Source of the DNA: Roseiarcus sp963753135
GTDB lineage: Bacteria > Pseudomonadota > Alphaproteobacteria > Rhizobiales > Beijerinckiaceae
Assembly (NCBI GenBank): GCA_963753135.1
Contig: CAVWBA010000006.1
Location: 1-64,000, forward strand
Direction: 5' to 3'
Length of the DNA: 64,000 nucleotides
The notes under the pieces are model-generated. The model was given only the letters and a program-made list of their open reading frames with translations, was not told where the DNA came from and did not search any database. Position numbers and translations under genes: made by a program. The stretch's first letter is position 1. Each line of letters starts with the position of its first letter. Positions 52,055-60,586 of the stretch are shown here, one piece after another.

Positions 52055-52827
52055 CCCTCAAGGCCCGCGTCATCCCGTGTCTCGACGTCAAGGACGGCCG
52101 CGTCGTCAAGGGCGTCAACTTCGTCAATCTGCGCGACGCTGGCGATCCGGTCGAGAGCGCCGTCGCGTACGACCGGGCCGGCGCGGACGAACTGTGTTTC
52201 CTGGACATCACTGCAAGCCACGAAGACCGCAGCATCCTCCTCGACGTGGTCAGGCGCACGGCGGAAGTGTGCTTCATGCCGTTGACGGTCGGCGGGGGCG
52301 TCCGCACCACCGACGACATCCGCAACCTGTTGCTCGCGGGGGCGGACAAGGCCTCGATCAATTCGGCGGCGGTCGCCGACCGGGACATCGTGCGCCGGGC
52401 GGCCGAGAAGTTCGGCGCCCAGTGCGTCGTCGTCGCGATCGACGCCAAGCGGGTCTCGGCGCTCGGAGAAGCGCCGCGCTGGGAGGTCTTCACCCATGGC
52501 GGACGACGGCCGACGGGGATCGACGCGATCGGCTACGCCCGCGAAGTCGCCGCTCTCGGGGCGGGCGAGATCCTGTTGACGTCGATGGATCGCGACGGAT
52601 CAAAGCGCGGCTTCGATCTGGAGCTAACCCGGGCGGTCGCAGACGCCGTCGCCGTTCCGGTCATCGCCTCAGGCGGCGTCGGCCAACTTGACGATCTCGT
52701 CGATGGCGTGCGGCAAGGTCATGCAAGCGCCGTGCTTGCGGCTTCGATCTTCCACTTCGGCGAATTCACCATCCGGCAGGCGAAGGAGCGCATGGCCGAG
52801 GCCGGGATACCCGTGCGCCTCGACTGA
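52051..52827 (+). CDS. hisF: Imidazole glycerol phosphate synthase, cyclase subunit
   Basis: HisF closes the imidazole ring using PRFAR and ammonia from HisH, producing imidazoleglycerol phosphate and AICAR. The 258-residue TIM barrel has ARVIPCLDVKDGRVVKGVNF (catalytic Asp), LTVGGGVRTTDDIRNLLLAG, VVVAIDAKRV, EILLTSMDRDGSKRGFDLEL with the second Asp, and VIASGGVGQLDDLVDGV. It starts at GTG 52051 in a GTGA overlap with hisA. hisE, which often follows hisF in this order, is absent; ubiE comes next. Confidence 0.97.
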   Translation: MTLKARVIPCLDVKDGRVVKGVNFVNLRDAGDPVESAVAYDRAGADELCFLDITASHEDRSILLDVVRRTAEVCFMPLTVGGGVRTTDDIRNLLLAGADKASINSAAVADRDIVRRAAEKFGAQCVVVAIDAKRVSALGEAPRWEVFTHGGRRPTGIDAIGYAREVAALGAGEILLTSMDRDGSKRGFDLELTRAVADAVAVPVIASGGVGQLDDLVDGVRQGHASAVLAASIFHFGEFTIRQAKERMAEAGIPVRLD

Positions 52828-52894
52828 CCCCGCGCCAGTGTACGCTCGGCGCCTCGCGCGCTAAGGTTCGAGCCCGTTTCATGAGGAGAGGCTG

Positions 52895-53653
52895 ATGCCC
52901 GCCGCGGGCGATCACACGCACTTCGGCCGGCGCACCGTTCGCTTGGACGAAAAACAGAGCCTGGTGAACGACGTGTTCCACAGCGTCGCCAATCGATATG
53001 ACCTGATGAACGACCTCATGTCGTTCGGCCTGCATCGGGCCTGGAAGGATGCGCTCGTCGCGAAAGTGCGGCCCTCGCTCAGTCGCCCTTTTGCTCACAT
53101 CGATGTCGCGGGCGGCACTGCCGATGTCGCCGCCCGGGTCGCCAAAGCAGGCGGGCCGCTGACCGAGGTCACGGTCGTCGACGTCAATGCTGACATGTTG
53201 CGGCAGGCAAAGCGGCGCGTGGCGAGACGCCCATACGCCAATCAGTTGAGGTTCATCGAAGGCAACGCCGAGGCCCTGCCGCTCACCGACGCCCTCTTCG
53301 ACGCCTATACGATCGCGTTCGGCATCCGCAACGTGCCGCGCATCGAAGACGCCCTCAAGCAAGCCCATCGCGTGCTCAAGCGCGGCGGGCATTTCTTGTG
53401 CCTCGAATTTTCGCGCGTTGATTTACCCGTCATGGATCGGCTGTACGACGCCTATTCCTTCGCCGCCATTCCGGCCATGGGCAGGGTCGTGACGGGCGAC
53501 GGCGGCGCCTATCGCTATCTTGTCGAATCGATCCGCAAGTTTCCTCCTCCAGAGCGATTCGCGGAGATGATCGCCGCGGCCGGCTTCGCCCGCGTGGACT
53601 TCACGCGCCTGAGCGGGGGCGTCGTCGCCATCCACTCGGGCTGGAAGCTCTGA
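52895..53653 (+). CDS. ubiE: Ubiquinone biosynthesis C-methyltransferase
   Basis: UbiE methylates the quinone ring in ubiquinone (and menaquinone) synthesis using S-adenosylmethionine. The 252-residue protein carries VFHSVANRYDLMNDLMSFGL, the SAM-binding IDVAGGTADVAARVAKAG, VVDVNADMLRQAKRRVARRP, GNAEALPLTDALFDAYTIAF and FGIRNVPRIEDALKQAHRVL, with the conserved C-terminus YLVESIRKFPPPERFAEMI. GAGGAGAGG precedes the ATG. It is followed four bases later by ubiB, so the two are surely co-transcribed. Confidence 0.97.
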   Translation: MPAAGDHTHFGRRTVRLDEKQSLVNDVFHSVANRYDLMNDLMSFGLHRAWKDALVAKVRPSLSRPFAHIDVAGGTADVAARVAKAGGPLTEVTVVDVNADMLRQAKRRVARRPYANQLRFIEGNAEALPLTDALFDAYTIAFGIRNVPRIEDALKQAHRVLKRGGHFLCLEFSRVDLPVMDRLYDAYSFAAIPAMGRVVTGDGGAYRYLVESIRKFPPPERFAEMIAAAGFARVDFTRLSGGVVAIHSGWKL

Positions 53654-53657
53654 ATTC

Positions 53658-55217
53658 ATGGGGATATTGTCGTCGTTCGGCCACGTCTCGAGGCTGACGC
53701 GCGCTTCGTTCGTGTTCGCGCGTGAAGGGGCGTTTGTCGGCGTCGATCCCGCCTCCCTCCCGCCGGTGCTGCGGCTGCCGCTCGCGCTCGCCAACTTGAT
53801 TGCGAAGCGCGACGGCGACGGTCTCGCGGGTCTCTCCCGGGCGATCGACCGGTTGGGGCCGTCCTATGTCAAGCTTGGGCAATTCCTCTCTACGCGCCCG
53901 GACATCGTCGGCGGCAAGGTCGCGCTCGAGCTCGAGCGGCTGCAGGACCGCGTGGCGCCAATGAGTCGGGGCGCGGCAGTCGCGATCGTCGAGGCCTCGT
54001 TCGGCGCGAAGATCGACACGCTGTTCGAGAGTTTCGGCGAGCCGGTGGCGGCCGCTTCAATCGCCCAGGTGCATCGCGCCGAGGTGAAAACCGACGAAGG
54101 CTTGCGGCCAGTCGCCGTGAAAGTCCTACGGGCCGGCACGGAAAGGCGGTTTGCGCGCGATCTTTCAGACATGGCCTTCGCCGCGCGGTTCGCCGAGAGC
54201 CTGGCCCCCGAGTTCCGCCGCTTGCGGCTTGCCCAGGTGGTCGAGACGCTCGCCCGCTCGGTGCGCATGGAGATGGATTTCCGGCTCGAAGCGGCGGCAG
54301 CGTCGGAATTTGTAGAAAATTCCAGGGATGATCCCGAGATTCGGGGGCCCGTGGTCGACTGGAACCGCACCACGCGGGAAGTGATGACCATGGAATGGAT
54401 CGACGGGGTTCCCCTGGCCGACCCGGACCGTCTGACCGAGCTCGGATTTGATCCCCGCGCGCTGGCGCGCGCTTTGATTCAAACATTCCTCCGCGCCGCG
54501 CTGCGCGACGGATTCTTCCACGCCGACATGCACCAGGGCAATTTCTTCGTCGACGGCGAGGGGCGCATCGTCGCCGTCGATTTCGGCATCATGGGGCGGC
54601 TCGGGCGCAAGGAGCGCCGGTTCCTGGCGGAGATCCTGTATGGATTCATCCGCCGAGACTATCTGCGGGTGGCCGAGGTCCATTTCGAGGCAGGCTACGT
54701 GCCGCATGCCTATCGGGTCGAAGATTTCGCCCAGGCGCTCCGCGCGATCGGGGAGCCGATCCATTCCCGCACCGCCGATCAGATCTCGATGGCGAAGCTG
54801 TTGACGCTCCTGTTCGAAATCACCTCCCTGTTCGAAATGACCACCAGGATCGAGCTGGTGATGCTGCAAAAGACCATGGTCGTTGTGGAAGGGGTGGCGC
54901 GAAAGCTCGACCCTCAGCTCAATATGTGGTCGACCGCTGAGCCGGTCGTGGGCGCCTGGATCGCGGAAAACCTTGGCCCGATCGGGCGGATCGAAGACGC
55001 GAGGCGGACTTTATCGTCCATCGCCGGCTTCCTTGCCGACGCGCCGAACCGCTTGGAGGAAATCGCCGATCGGCTTGAGGGGAGACTTGAGACCGACAGC
55101 GAAAGGGAACTTGCCAAAGTCGTCCCCGAGCTCAGCTTGCGGCTCGGGTTTGTCTTTGTTCTGACTGGGTTTTTACTCGCGATCCTGTGCCTCGCGGCGT
55201 ACCGCTGGATCGTATAG
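53658..55217 (+). CDS. ubiB: Ubiquinone biosynthesis kinase-like protein UbiB
   Basis: UbiB is an atypical ADCK/ABC1-family kinase-like ATPase needed for ubiquinone synthesis at the inner membrane. The 519-residue protein has the KxGQ motif in SYVKLGQFLSTRPDIVG, a Gly/Ala-rich loop AAASIAQVHRAEVKTDEG with A-rich in place of the kinase G-rich loop, the lysine in VAVKVLRAG, the catalytic-like FFHADMHQGNFFVDGEG and VAVDFGIMGRLGRKERRFLA. A C-terminal hydrophobic segment (LGFVFVLTGFLLAILCLAAY) anchors it. It follows ubiE by four bases. Confidence 0.96.
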   Translation: MGILSSFGHVSRLTRASFVFAREGAFVGVDPASLPPVLRLPLALANLIAKRDGDGLAGLSRAIDRLGPSYVKLGQFLSTRPDIVGGKVALELERLQDRVAPMSRGAAVAIVEASFGAKIDTLFESFGEPVAAASIAQVHRAEVKTDEGLRPVAVKVLRAGTERRFARDLSDMAFAARFAESLAPEFRRLRLAQVVETLARSVRMEMDFRLEAAAASEFVENSRDDPEIRGPVVDWNRTTREVMTMEWIDGVPLADPDRLTELGFDPRALARALIQTFLRAALRDGFFHADMHQGNFFVDGEGRIVAVDFGIMGRLGRKERRFLAEILYGFIRRDYLRVAEVHFEAGYVPHAYRVEDFAQALRAIGEPIHSRTADQISMAKLLTLLFEITSLFEMTTRIELVMLQKTMVVVEGVARKLDPQLNMWSTAEPVVGAWIAENLGPIGRIEDARRTLSSIAGFLADAPNRLEEIADRLEGRLETDSERELAKVVPELSLRLGFVFVLTGFLLAILCLAAYRWIV

Positions 55218-55526
55218 AATTACCGGCCTCTGCTTGAGCGTCGCCTGGCGCTGATCGCATAAAAAAAGCGGCTTCCGCCTGCGACCACCCCTGAACCGCC
55301 CACTACAACCGCTCGCCGGGAGTACCACAATTGTGATAATTGCCGTTTCGTTAATGTTTGTGGCATTCCTCTGTTAACAACCGTGGCATTAATAGAGCTG
55401 CTAACCCAAGGAAGGGCCGGGGCGGCGAGCGAGATGAAAACGAGAATGGACGTGTCACGCATCGCCTCCGCAGTGTCCTCTGCGTCAGCGGCTGCCGCAG
55501 GCGGCGGACGAGCTTAGGTTGTTGCA
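55218..55526. other. Intergenic stretch between ubiB and coaBC
   Basis: No gene is supported. The middle (55330-55410) is unusually AT-rich for this genome, with repeated GTGGCATT (about 55360 and 55383) and GTTAA elements, and is the likely coaBC promoter region. No hairpin terminator with a T run was seen after ubiB. Confidence 0.45.
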
Positions 55527-56786
55527 ATGACCGCCGTCCCGCTATCGCGCGCCCGTATTCTCCTGATCGTAAGTGGAGGAATCGCGGCCTACAAGTCGCT
55601 TGAGTTGATCCGGCGGCTGAAAGATCGCGGCGCGTCGGTTCAAGTCGTGATGACTTCCGCCGCCCGGCAATTCATTTCCCCGCTTTCCGCCGCGACCCTC
55701 AGTGGGCAGCCCGTCCGAGACGATCTGTTCAGCCTGACCGACGAAGCGGCGATCGGCCATATCGAATTGTCGCGGGCGGCCGACCTTATCGTCGTGGCCC
55801 CGGCGACCGCGAATATCCTGGCCCGCATGGCCGGCGGCCTTGCCGACGATATGGCGACGACCGTATTGCTCGCGACCGACAAACGCGTGCTCGCAGCCCC
55901 GGCGATGAACGTCAGGATGTGGCTGCACCCGGCGACCCGCCGCAATGTCGACCGCCTTAAGGACGATGGCGTTCTGTTCGTCGGCCCGGAATCGGGGCCG
56001 ATGGCGTGCGGCGAATTTGGCCCCGGCCGCATGGCCGAGCCGCCGGCGATCGTCGAGGCGATCGAGCAGGCATTGGCCGCCGAAGCGACGTTGAGTTCTC
56101 CGCTCCAAGGTCCGCCGGCTGATTCGGGTCCGCTGGGGGGAAGGCATGTCATCGTCACTTCGGGCCCGACCTACGAGCCGATTGACCCGGTCCGGTTCCT
56201 GGGAAATCGCTCTTCCGGACGCCAAGGGCATGCAATTGCGCAAGCTGCGATTGGCGCTGGCGCAAGGGTAACGCTGGTTACTGGCCCCGTGGGCCTTTCC
56301 GATCCGGTGGGGGCCGAAGTCGTTCACGTCGGTTCGGCTTCCGATATGCGCGAAGCGGTCGAGGCCGCGCTGCCAGCCGACGCGTTCATTGCAGCGGCCG
56401 CGGTCGCCGATTGGCGCGCCGAAAACATCGCCAGCCAAAAGATCAAAAAGGGCGCCAAAGAGTCTCCAACACTTCGCCTTATTGAGAATCCCGATATACT
56501 TGCCGAAGTCGCAAAGAAAACGACATTGCGGCCGGCGGTTGTAATTGGCTTCGCTGCTGAAACCGAGAACATCACGGCGAACGCCATGGCCAAATTACGG
56601 CGCAAAGGGTGTGACTTGATCATCGCCAATAGTGTCGCCGAGGGGACATCAACGTTTGGCGGCGAAAGCAATCAGGTCCAGGTGATCGACGCGCGTGGTG
56701 TCGAGTCCTGGCCGCCGATGACGAAAGCCGAAGTTGCGAACGGCATTGTCCGGCGCCTCGCCGTTGAATTGGCGAAGCAGCAATGA
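55527..56786 (+). CDS. coaBC: Bifunctional phosphopantothenoylcysteine decarboxylase/phosphopantothenate-cysteine ligase
   Basis: CoaBC carries out two steps of coenzyme A synthesis. The 419-residue protein has the N-terminal FMN decarboxylase domain (ILLIVSGGIAAYKSLELIRR, VVAPATANILARMAGGLADD, AAPAMNVRMWLHPATRRNVD, MACGEFGPGRMAEPPAIVEA). The C-terminal CTP-dependent ligase domain has HVIVTSGPTYEPIDPVRFLG, NRSSGRQGHAIAQAAIGAGA, AAAVADWRAENIASQKIKK and VIGFAAETENITANAMAKLR. Its stop overlaps the dut start (ATGA). Confidence 0.97.
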   Translation: MTAVPLSRARILLIVSGGIAAYKSLELIRRLKDRGASVQVVMTSAARQFISPLSAATLSGQPVRDDLFSLTDEAAIGHIELSRAADLIVVAPATANILARMAGGLADDMATTVLLATDKRVLAAPAMNVRMWLHPATRRNVDRLKDDGVLFVGPESGPMACGEFGPGRMAEPPAIVEAIEQALAAEATLSSPLQGPPADSGPLGGRHVIVTSGPTYEPIDPVRFLGNRSSGRQGHAIAQAAIGAGARVTLVTGPVGLSDPVGAEVVHVGSASDMREAVEAALPADAFIAAAAVADWRAENIASQKIKKGAKESPTLRLIENPDILAEVAKKTTLRPAVVIGFAAETENITANAMAKLRRKGCDLIIANSVAEGTSTFGGESNQVQVIDARGVESWPPMTKAEVANGIVRRLAVELAKQQ

Positions 56787-57238
56787 TCACGATTGGTTAC
56801 CATAGGTTACCACATGGTGAGGGGTTGCAATTGCCGGCCTATGCGAGCGAGGATGCCGCCGGGATGGATCTCATGGCGGCTCTGCCGGCGGGCGAAGAGG
56901 TTGTCCTGGCCCCTGGGTCGAGGGCGTTGATCGCGACCGGGATGGCCATCGAGTTGCCAAAGGGATTTGAAGCGCAGATCCGGCCCCGGTCGGGGTTGGC
57001 TCTCAAGGATGGGGTGACGGTCCTCAACAGTCCGGGGACTATCGACGCTGATTACCGCGGCGAAATTGCTGTCATTCTCGTCAATTTTGGGGACAAGCCC
57101 TTTGTCGTTCGGCGGGGCGCGCGGATAGCGCAACTCGTCGTTTCTTCTGTGGAACGTGTGGCTCTGATTTCGAGCGCGCGTCTCACTCCGAGCGTCCGTG
57201 GCTCAAATGGATTCGGTTCCACCGGCCGTTCATCGTAG
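56783..57238 (+). CDS. dut: Deoxyuridine 5'-triphosphate nucleotidohydrolase
   Basis: Dut hydrolyses dUTP to dUMP and pyrophosphate, keeping uracil out of DNA and feeding dTMP synthesis. The 151-residue trimeric enzyme has all five motifs: AGMDLMAALP, RPRSGLALKDGVTVLNSPGT, IDADYRGEIAVILVN, RRGARIAQLV and the C-terminal RGSNGFGSTGR. It shares an ATGA overlap with coaBC, an arrangement conserved in alphaproteobacteria. Confidence 0.97.
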   Translation: MITIGYHRLPHGEGLQLPAYASEDAAGMDLMAALPAGEEVVLAPGSRALIATGMAIELPKGFEAQIRPRSGLALKDGVTVLNSPGTIDADYRGEIAVILVNFGDKPFVVRRGARIAQLVVSSVERVALISSARLTPSVRGSNGFGSTGRSS

Positions 57239-57248
57239 GAGGTATGAT

Positions 57249-57701
57249 ATGAACTTATTGTCGCGACGGAGCGTTCTCGCAATCGCCGCCGTTGTCGATG
57301 TCGCGTTGCATTCGCGATCGGCGCCGGTTGCGGCCAAATCTTTGGCCGCGCGTCACAAACTGCCCCCCCGTCACCTGGAGACATTGCTCCAGGGCCTGGT
57401 CCACGCCAAGATCCTCAAAGGCGTGCGCGGGCCGCGAGGCGGCTACGAGCTGGCGCGCGAGCGCCGGCGCATCACCGTAGGCGAGATCGTGCGCACCGCG
57501 ATGTCGCTGAGCACCGCTGATCCGGACGATCTCGGCGCAAACTCGGTGTTGCTCGAGCGGGTGATCGATCCGGCCGTACGACAGGCGGGCGAAACCTTTC
57601 TCGCCAATCTCGACTCGATCACCGTCGAACAGATGTGCGAGACGGCCGAGAAGACCCATGTCCTCGACGACGAGAAAGTCAGCGGCGATTTCGCTATCTG
57701 A
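57249..57701 (+). CDS. Rrf2-family transcriptional regulator
   Basis: A 150-residue winged-helix regulator: MNLLSRRSVLAIAAVVDVAL, KSLAARHKLPPRHLETLLQG and LVHAKILKGVRGPRGGYELA are the Rrf2 landmarks. Unlike IscR and NsrR it has only one Cys (EQMCETAEK), so it is unlikely to bind an iron-sulfur cluster; CymR-type sensing through a protein partner is one alternative. A TAGGAGG ribosome-binding site lies just upstream of ATG 57249. It is followed by cysK, which suggests control of cysteine synthesis, as CymR does in Firmicutes (inference). Confidence 0.92.
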   Translation: MNLLSRRSVLAIAAVVDVALHSRSAPVAAKSLAARHKLPPRHLETLLQGLVHAKILKGVRGPRGGYELARERRRITVGEIVRTAMSLSTADPDDLGANSVLLERVIDPAVRQAGETFLANLDSITVEQMCETAEKTHVLDDEKVSGDFAI

Positions 57702-57749
57702 CCCAGCTATTTGCGGTGTTGTCTAGTTGGGCGCCGTATAAAGTGTTAT

Positions 57750-57780
57750 GCCGGGCCGCGCTCAAAGAGCGCGGCCCGGC
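57750..57780 (+). promoter_or_regulatory. 14-bp perfect hairpin in the cysK leader
   Basis: GCCGGGCCGCGCTC and its exact complement GAGCGCGGCCCGGC enclose an AAA loop. The structure ends 22 bases before the cysK ATG, just ahead of its GGAGTG ribosome-binding site. There is no T run, so it is not a standard terminator. It could block read-through from the Rrf2 gene, protect the cysK mRNA 5' end, or act as a regulatory structure. Confidence 0.6.
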
Positions 57781-57802
57781 GAACATTTTGGAGTGACGGC
57801 CC

Positions 57803-58777
57803 ATGACGGATGCAAACGCTGCGCGGCGAAAGCCCGGCCGCGGGCGGATTTTTGCGTCGATCACCGACACGATTGGCGATACGCCCCTCGTTAGCATCGA
57901 CCGAATCGGCAAGGAGAAGGGCGTTGTCGCCCATCTTCTCGCCAAGCTCGAATTCTTCAATCCGGTCTCGAGCGTCAAGGACCGCATCGGCGTTTCGATG
58001 ATCGACGCGCTCGAGGCGCAGGGCAAGATCTCGCCCGGGCGCGGCGTCCTGGTCGAGCCGACCTCAGGCAATACCGGAATTGCGCTCGCCTTCGTCGCGG
58101 CCGCGCGCAGCTATCGGCTGATTCTGGTGATGCCCGAATCCATGTCGGTCGAACGTCGCAAGATGCTGGCCCTGCTCGGGGCCGAACTGGTTCTCACGCC
58201 CGCCGCGCAGGGCATGAAAGGCGCAATCGCCAAGGCGAATGAAATCATCGAGGCGACGCCCGGCGCCGTCATGCCGCAGCAGTTCGAGAACCCCGCCAAC
58301 CCGGACATTCACCGCCGCACCACAGCGGAGGAGATCTGGAACGACACCAACGGCGCGGTCGACATCGTCGTCTCCGGCGTCGGCACCGGGGGGACGATCA
58401 CCGGCGTCGGCGAGGTTCTGAAGGCGCGGAAGCCGAGCGTGCGCATGGTCGCGGTCGAGCCGGAGGATTCGGCGGTTCTCTCCGGCGGCGCGGCTGGTCC
58501 GCACAAGATTCAGGGGATCGGCGCAGGCTTTATTCCCGCCATTCTCGATCGCAGCGTGATCGACGAGATCGTCGTCGTCGGCAACCAGACCGCCTTCGAC
58601 ACCGCGCGCCTGGTGGCGCGCATGGAAGGAATCCCCGTCGGCATCTCCTCGGGCGCCGCCGTCGCCGCGGCGATCGACGTCGGCCGTCGTCCAGAGAACG
58701 CGGGCAAGACGATCGTGATCATCATCCCGTCGTTCGCCGAGCGCTATCTGTCGACAGCCTTGTTCGAAGGGCTCTGA
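57803..58777 (+). CDS. cysK: Cysteine synthase A
   Basis: CysK forms L-cysteine from O-acetyl-L-serine and sulfide with pyridoxal phosphate. The 324-residue protein has TIGDTPLVSIDRI, the PLP Lys in FFNPVSSVKDRIGVSMIDAL, the substrate loop EPTSGNTGIALAFVAAARSY, QFENPANPDIHRRTTAEEIW and the phosphate loop SGVGTGGTITGVGEVLKA, with GISSGAAVAAAIDVGRRPEN near the end. An N-terminal basic extension (NAARRKPGRGRIFAS) is somewhat long. It lies downstream of the Rrf2 gene and a strong hairpin. Confidence 0.97.
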   Translation: MTDANAARRKPGRGRIFASITDTIGDTPLVSIDRIGKEKGVVAHLLAKLEFFNPVSSVKDRIGVSMIDALEAQGKISPGRGVLVEPTSGNTGIALAFVAAARSYRLILVMPESMSVERRKMLALLGAELVLTPAAQGMKGAIAKANEIIEATPGAVMPQQFENPANPDIHRRTTAEEIWNDTNGAVDIVVSGVGTGGTITGVGEVLKARKPSVRMVAVEPEDSAVLSGGAAGPHKIQGIGAGFIPAILDRSVIDEIVVVGNQTAFDTARLVARMEGIPVGISSGAAVAAAIDVGRRPENAGKTIVIIIPSFAERYLSTALFEGL

Positions 58778-58805
58778 GCGGCCCGAAGCCCCTGCGCCGT
58801 TCGAG

Positions 58806-59195
58806 CTAGCGGTGGAAACCGCCGCCGTGGAAACCGCCGCCGTGGAAACCGCCGCCGTGGAAGCCGCCGCCATGGAAGCCGCCGCCATGGAAGCCGCCGC
58901 CATGGAAGCCGCCGCCATGGAAGCCGCCGCCGTAGAAGCCGCCGCCATGGAAACCGCGGCCGTAAAATCCGGCGTGGCGGTAGCCATACCCGCGGTAGCC
59001 GCCATATCCAAAACCGCCATAGCCGCCGTACCCAAATCCGCCGTAGCCGCCATAGTAAGGATAGCCGGCATAGTCAGGATAGCCGCCGTAGTAACCGTAC
59101 CCATAACCGGGATAAACGCCGGTTGCGTCACAACCGGCAAGAGTGACGGCGAGCGTCGCGATGACCGCGCTTAGAAGAACCCGACTGCGAACCAT
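58806..59195 (-). CDS. Gly/His/Tyr-rich repeat lipoprotein
   Basis: A 129-residue precursor with a lipoprotein signal (VIATLAVTLAGCDATG; lipobox LAGC). A Tyr/Gly-rich stretch follows (GYGYGYYGGYPDYAGYPYYG), then about ten tandem FHGGG pentapeptides, one with FYGGG, ending in FHR. The DNA encodes each unit as a near-identical 15-bp repeat, so copy number may vary. The His-rich array may bind metals such as nickel, zinc or copper (inference), anchored in the outer membrane. The promoter region faces paaI. No homologous domain is recognised. Confidence 0.82.
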   Translation of the reverse strand: MVRSRVLLSAVIATLAVTLAGCDATGVYPGYGYGYYGGYPDYAGYPYYGGYGGFGYGGYGGFGYGGYRGYGYRHAGFYGRGFHGGGFYGGGFHGGGFHGGGFHGGGFHGGGFHGGGFHGGGFHGGGFHR

Positions 59196-59342
59196 AGCTT
59201 TCGTCTCCTTGCCTATCGCACGCCCCCGCTCTTGCGTCAGCCGCCCGCAACCTTAGAAACACTGCATGGCGCGCCCGCTCCGGTCGATGCTATGCCGAGA
59301 CGCAACAAACCGCCAGCGCTCGAGTAGGCCCAGGGGACGCGC

Positions 59343-59741
59343 ATGTCGCCGATCGACCGCATCAACGCCAATCCGCTGCCGTTCGCGCAATTGCTCGGGA
59401 TCGAGTTCATCAGCGCGGAAGCCGATTCCCTAGCCGCGCGGATGCTCATCCGACCGGAGCTCTGCACGATGGGCGGCCTCGCCCACGGCGGGGCGATCAT
59501 GAGTTTCGCCGACACGCTGGGCGCGGCGGCCGCCTTCATCAATCTGCCGGCCGACGCCAAGGGGACGACAACGCTCGAGAGCAAGACCAATTTCATCGCC
59601 GCCGCGCCGGCCGGCTCGACGGTGATCGGCCGCACGACCCTCATCCATCGCGGCAAGCGGACCCAGGTCTGGCAAACGCTTGTCGCGACCGAAGCGGAGA
59701 AACTGGTCGCGCTGATCGTGCAGACGCAGATGAACCTCTGA
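59343..59741 (+). CDS. PaaI-type hot-dog-fold thioesterase
   Basis: A 132-residue single hot-dog-fold acyl-CoA thioesterase: INANPLPFAQLLGIEFISAE, LCTMGGLAHGGAIMSFADTL with the conserved HGG and Asp, and TTTLESKTNFIAAAPAGSTV. RTTLIHRGKRTQVWQTLV ends the fold. It belongs to the 4HBT/PaaI group acting on aryl- or short-chain acyl-CoAs. It is not next to the phenylacetate genes, so the substrate is uncertain. ATG 59343 is the only good start. Confidence 0.92.
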   Translation: MSPIDRINANPLPFAQLLGIEFISAEADSLAARMLIRPELCTMGGLAHGGAIMSFADTLGAAAAFINLPADAKGTTTLESKTNFIAAAPAGSTVIGRTTLIHRGKRTQVWQTLVATEAEKLVALIVQTQMNL

Positions 59742-59798
59742 GCGGCGCGGCGCCTCTCTCAGGCCGAACAAATCATCGCGGAGCGCTCAGCATTGCGG

Positions 59799-60218
59799 TC
59801 ACTCAAGATGCATGTAGGCCATGTAGACGCGGATTTCTCGCGCAAGCTGCACGAGAGAGGCCATCAGGAGCGCGAGCGCTAAGACGAACATCGTCGCTAC
59901 GACCCGCCCGTGCCCAATGCCCAAAAGCCCCGCAAGAAAGGCGAGAATCAAGAGCGCGGCGGTGGCGAGCGCGCTCAGCACCGCAAGATAAATGGCGCGG
60001 CTCAAAAGCTCCATTCGGCGCCCAAACGCAGCGGCCAATTCATCGCTCGGATCGAGGCTCGCGTCCGACGATCGAAGAGCTTTGTTCTTGTCGGCGATGC
60101 GCTCAAGACGCGCGATGAGAATCGACAAGAACGCCGCGACGGCGCCCAGCATGAAGGCCGGCGCCGTCGCGTGCGAAATCGCCTCGCTTAAGTGATCAAT
60201 GTCAGCGACGAGAGCCAA
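59799..60218 (-). CDS. DUF2721 membrane protein
   Basis: A 139-residue membrane protein with three hydrophobic segments (APAFMLGAVAAFLSILIARL, AIYLAVLSALATAALLILAF, VVATMFVLALALLMASLVQL) and a basic/acidic loop after the first. HLSEAISHATAPAFMLGAVA and RIADKNKALRS are DUF2721 landmarks. The start appears to be TTG 60218, because no ATG precedes the first conserved helix. The function is unknown. Confidence 0.88.
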   Translation of the reverse strand: MALVADIDHLSEAISHATAPAFMLGAVAAFLSILIARLERIADKNKALRSSDASLDPSDELAAAFGRRMELLSRAIYLAVLSALATAALLILAFLAGLLGIGHGRVVATMFVLALALLMASLVQLAREIRVYMAYMHLE

Positions 60219-60320
60219 TCCGGCGGCGCTCCATCATTGGTCGGCGCAGGAGCGCCCTATGCGCTCAAACCCCGCACAAGCGCGAGCGCCGCCAACCCGC
60301 CGCAAGCAGCGCGATACGCC

Positions 60321-60530
60321 CTAGCGGCAGACCCGGACGCCGGCGCGGTAATAGCAACGCGGCGCCACGACGGCGGGGCGCGCGTAGGGACGGTGGCCGG
60401 TCACGACCGCGCCGCGGGGCCCGACGCATCCGGCGTGGTAGCGACCGGCCGCGCAGGCCGCCGCATTCGCCTCGGCGCTGAGCGAGGCGAAGAACCCGAG
60501 CGCCAGCAGGCCGCAAACAATCTGTTTCAT
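60321..60530 (-). CDS. Small secreted Cys-containing protein
   Basis: A 69-residue precursor with a clear signal peptide (MKQIVCGLLALGFFASLSAE, cut near ANA/AAC). The mature part has four Cys (AACAAGRYHAGCVGP, RCYYRAGVRVCR) that could form two disulfides in the periplasm. Similar small proteins are frequent in Hyphomicrobiales and of unknown function. GGAGACAAG lies before the ATG. It is the last gene of the minus-strand secreted-protein group. Confidence 0.82.
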   Translation of the reverse strand: MKQIVCGLLALGFFASLSAEANAAACAAGRYHAGCVGPRGAVVTGHRPYARPAVVAPRCYYRAGVRVCR

Positions 60531-60586
60531 GACTTGTCTCCTTAGGACAGAAATGGGGACAGATGACAGAATCGTCCCCTGTTGGA

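Noticed and set aside
58812..58960. Regular short tandem repeats that could suggest a CRISPR array
   Set aside because: The unit is 15 bp with no spacers, and it reads in frame as FHGGG in a lipoprotein.
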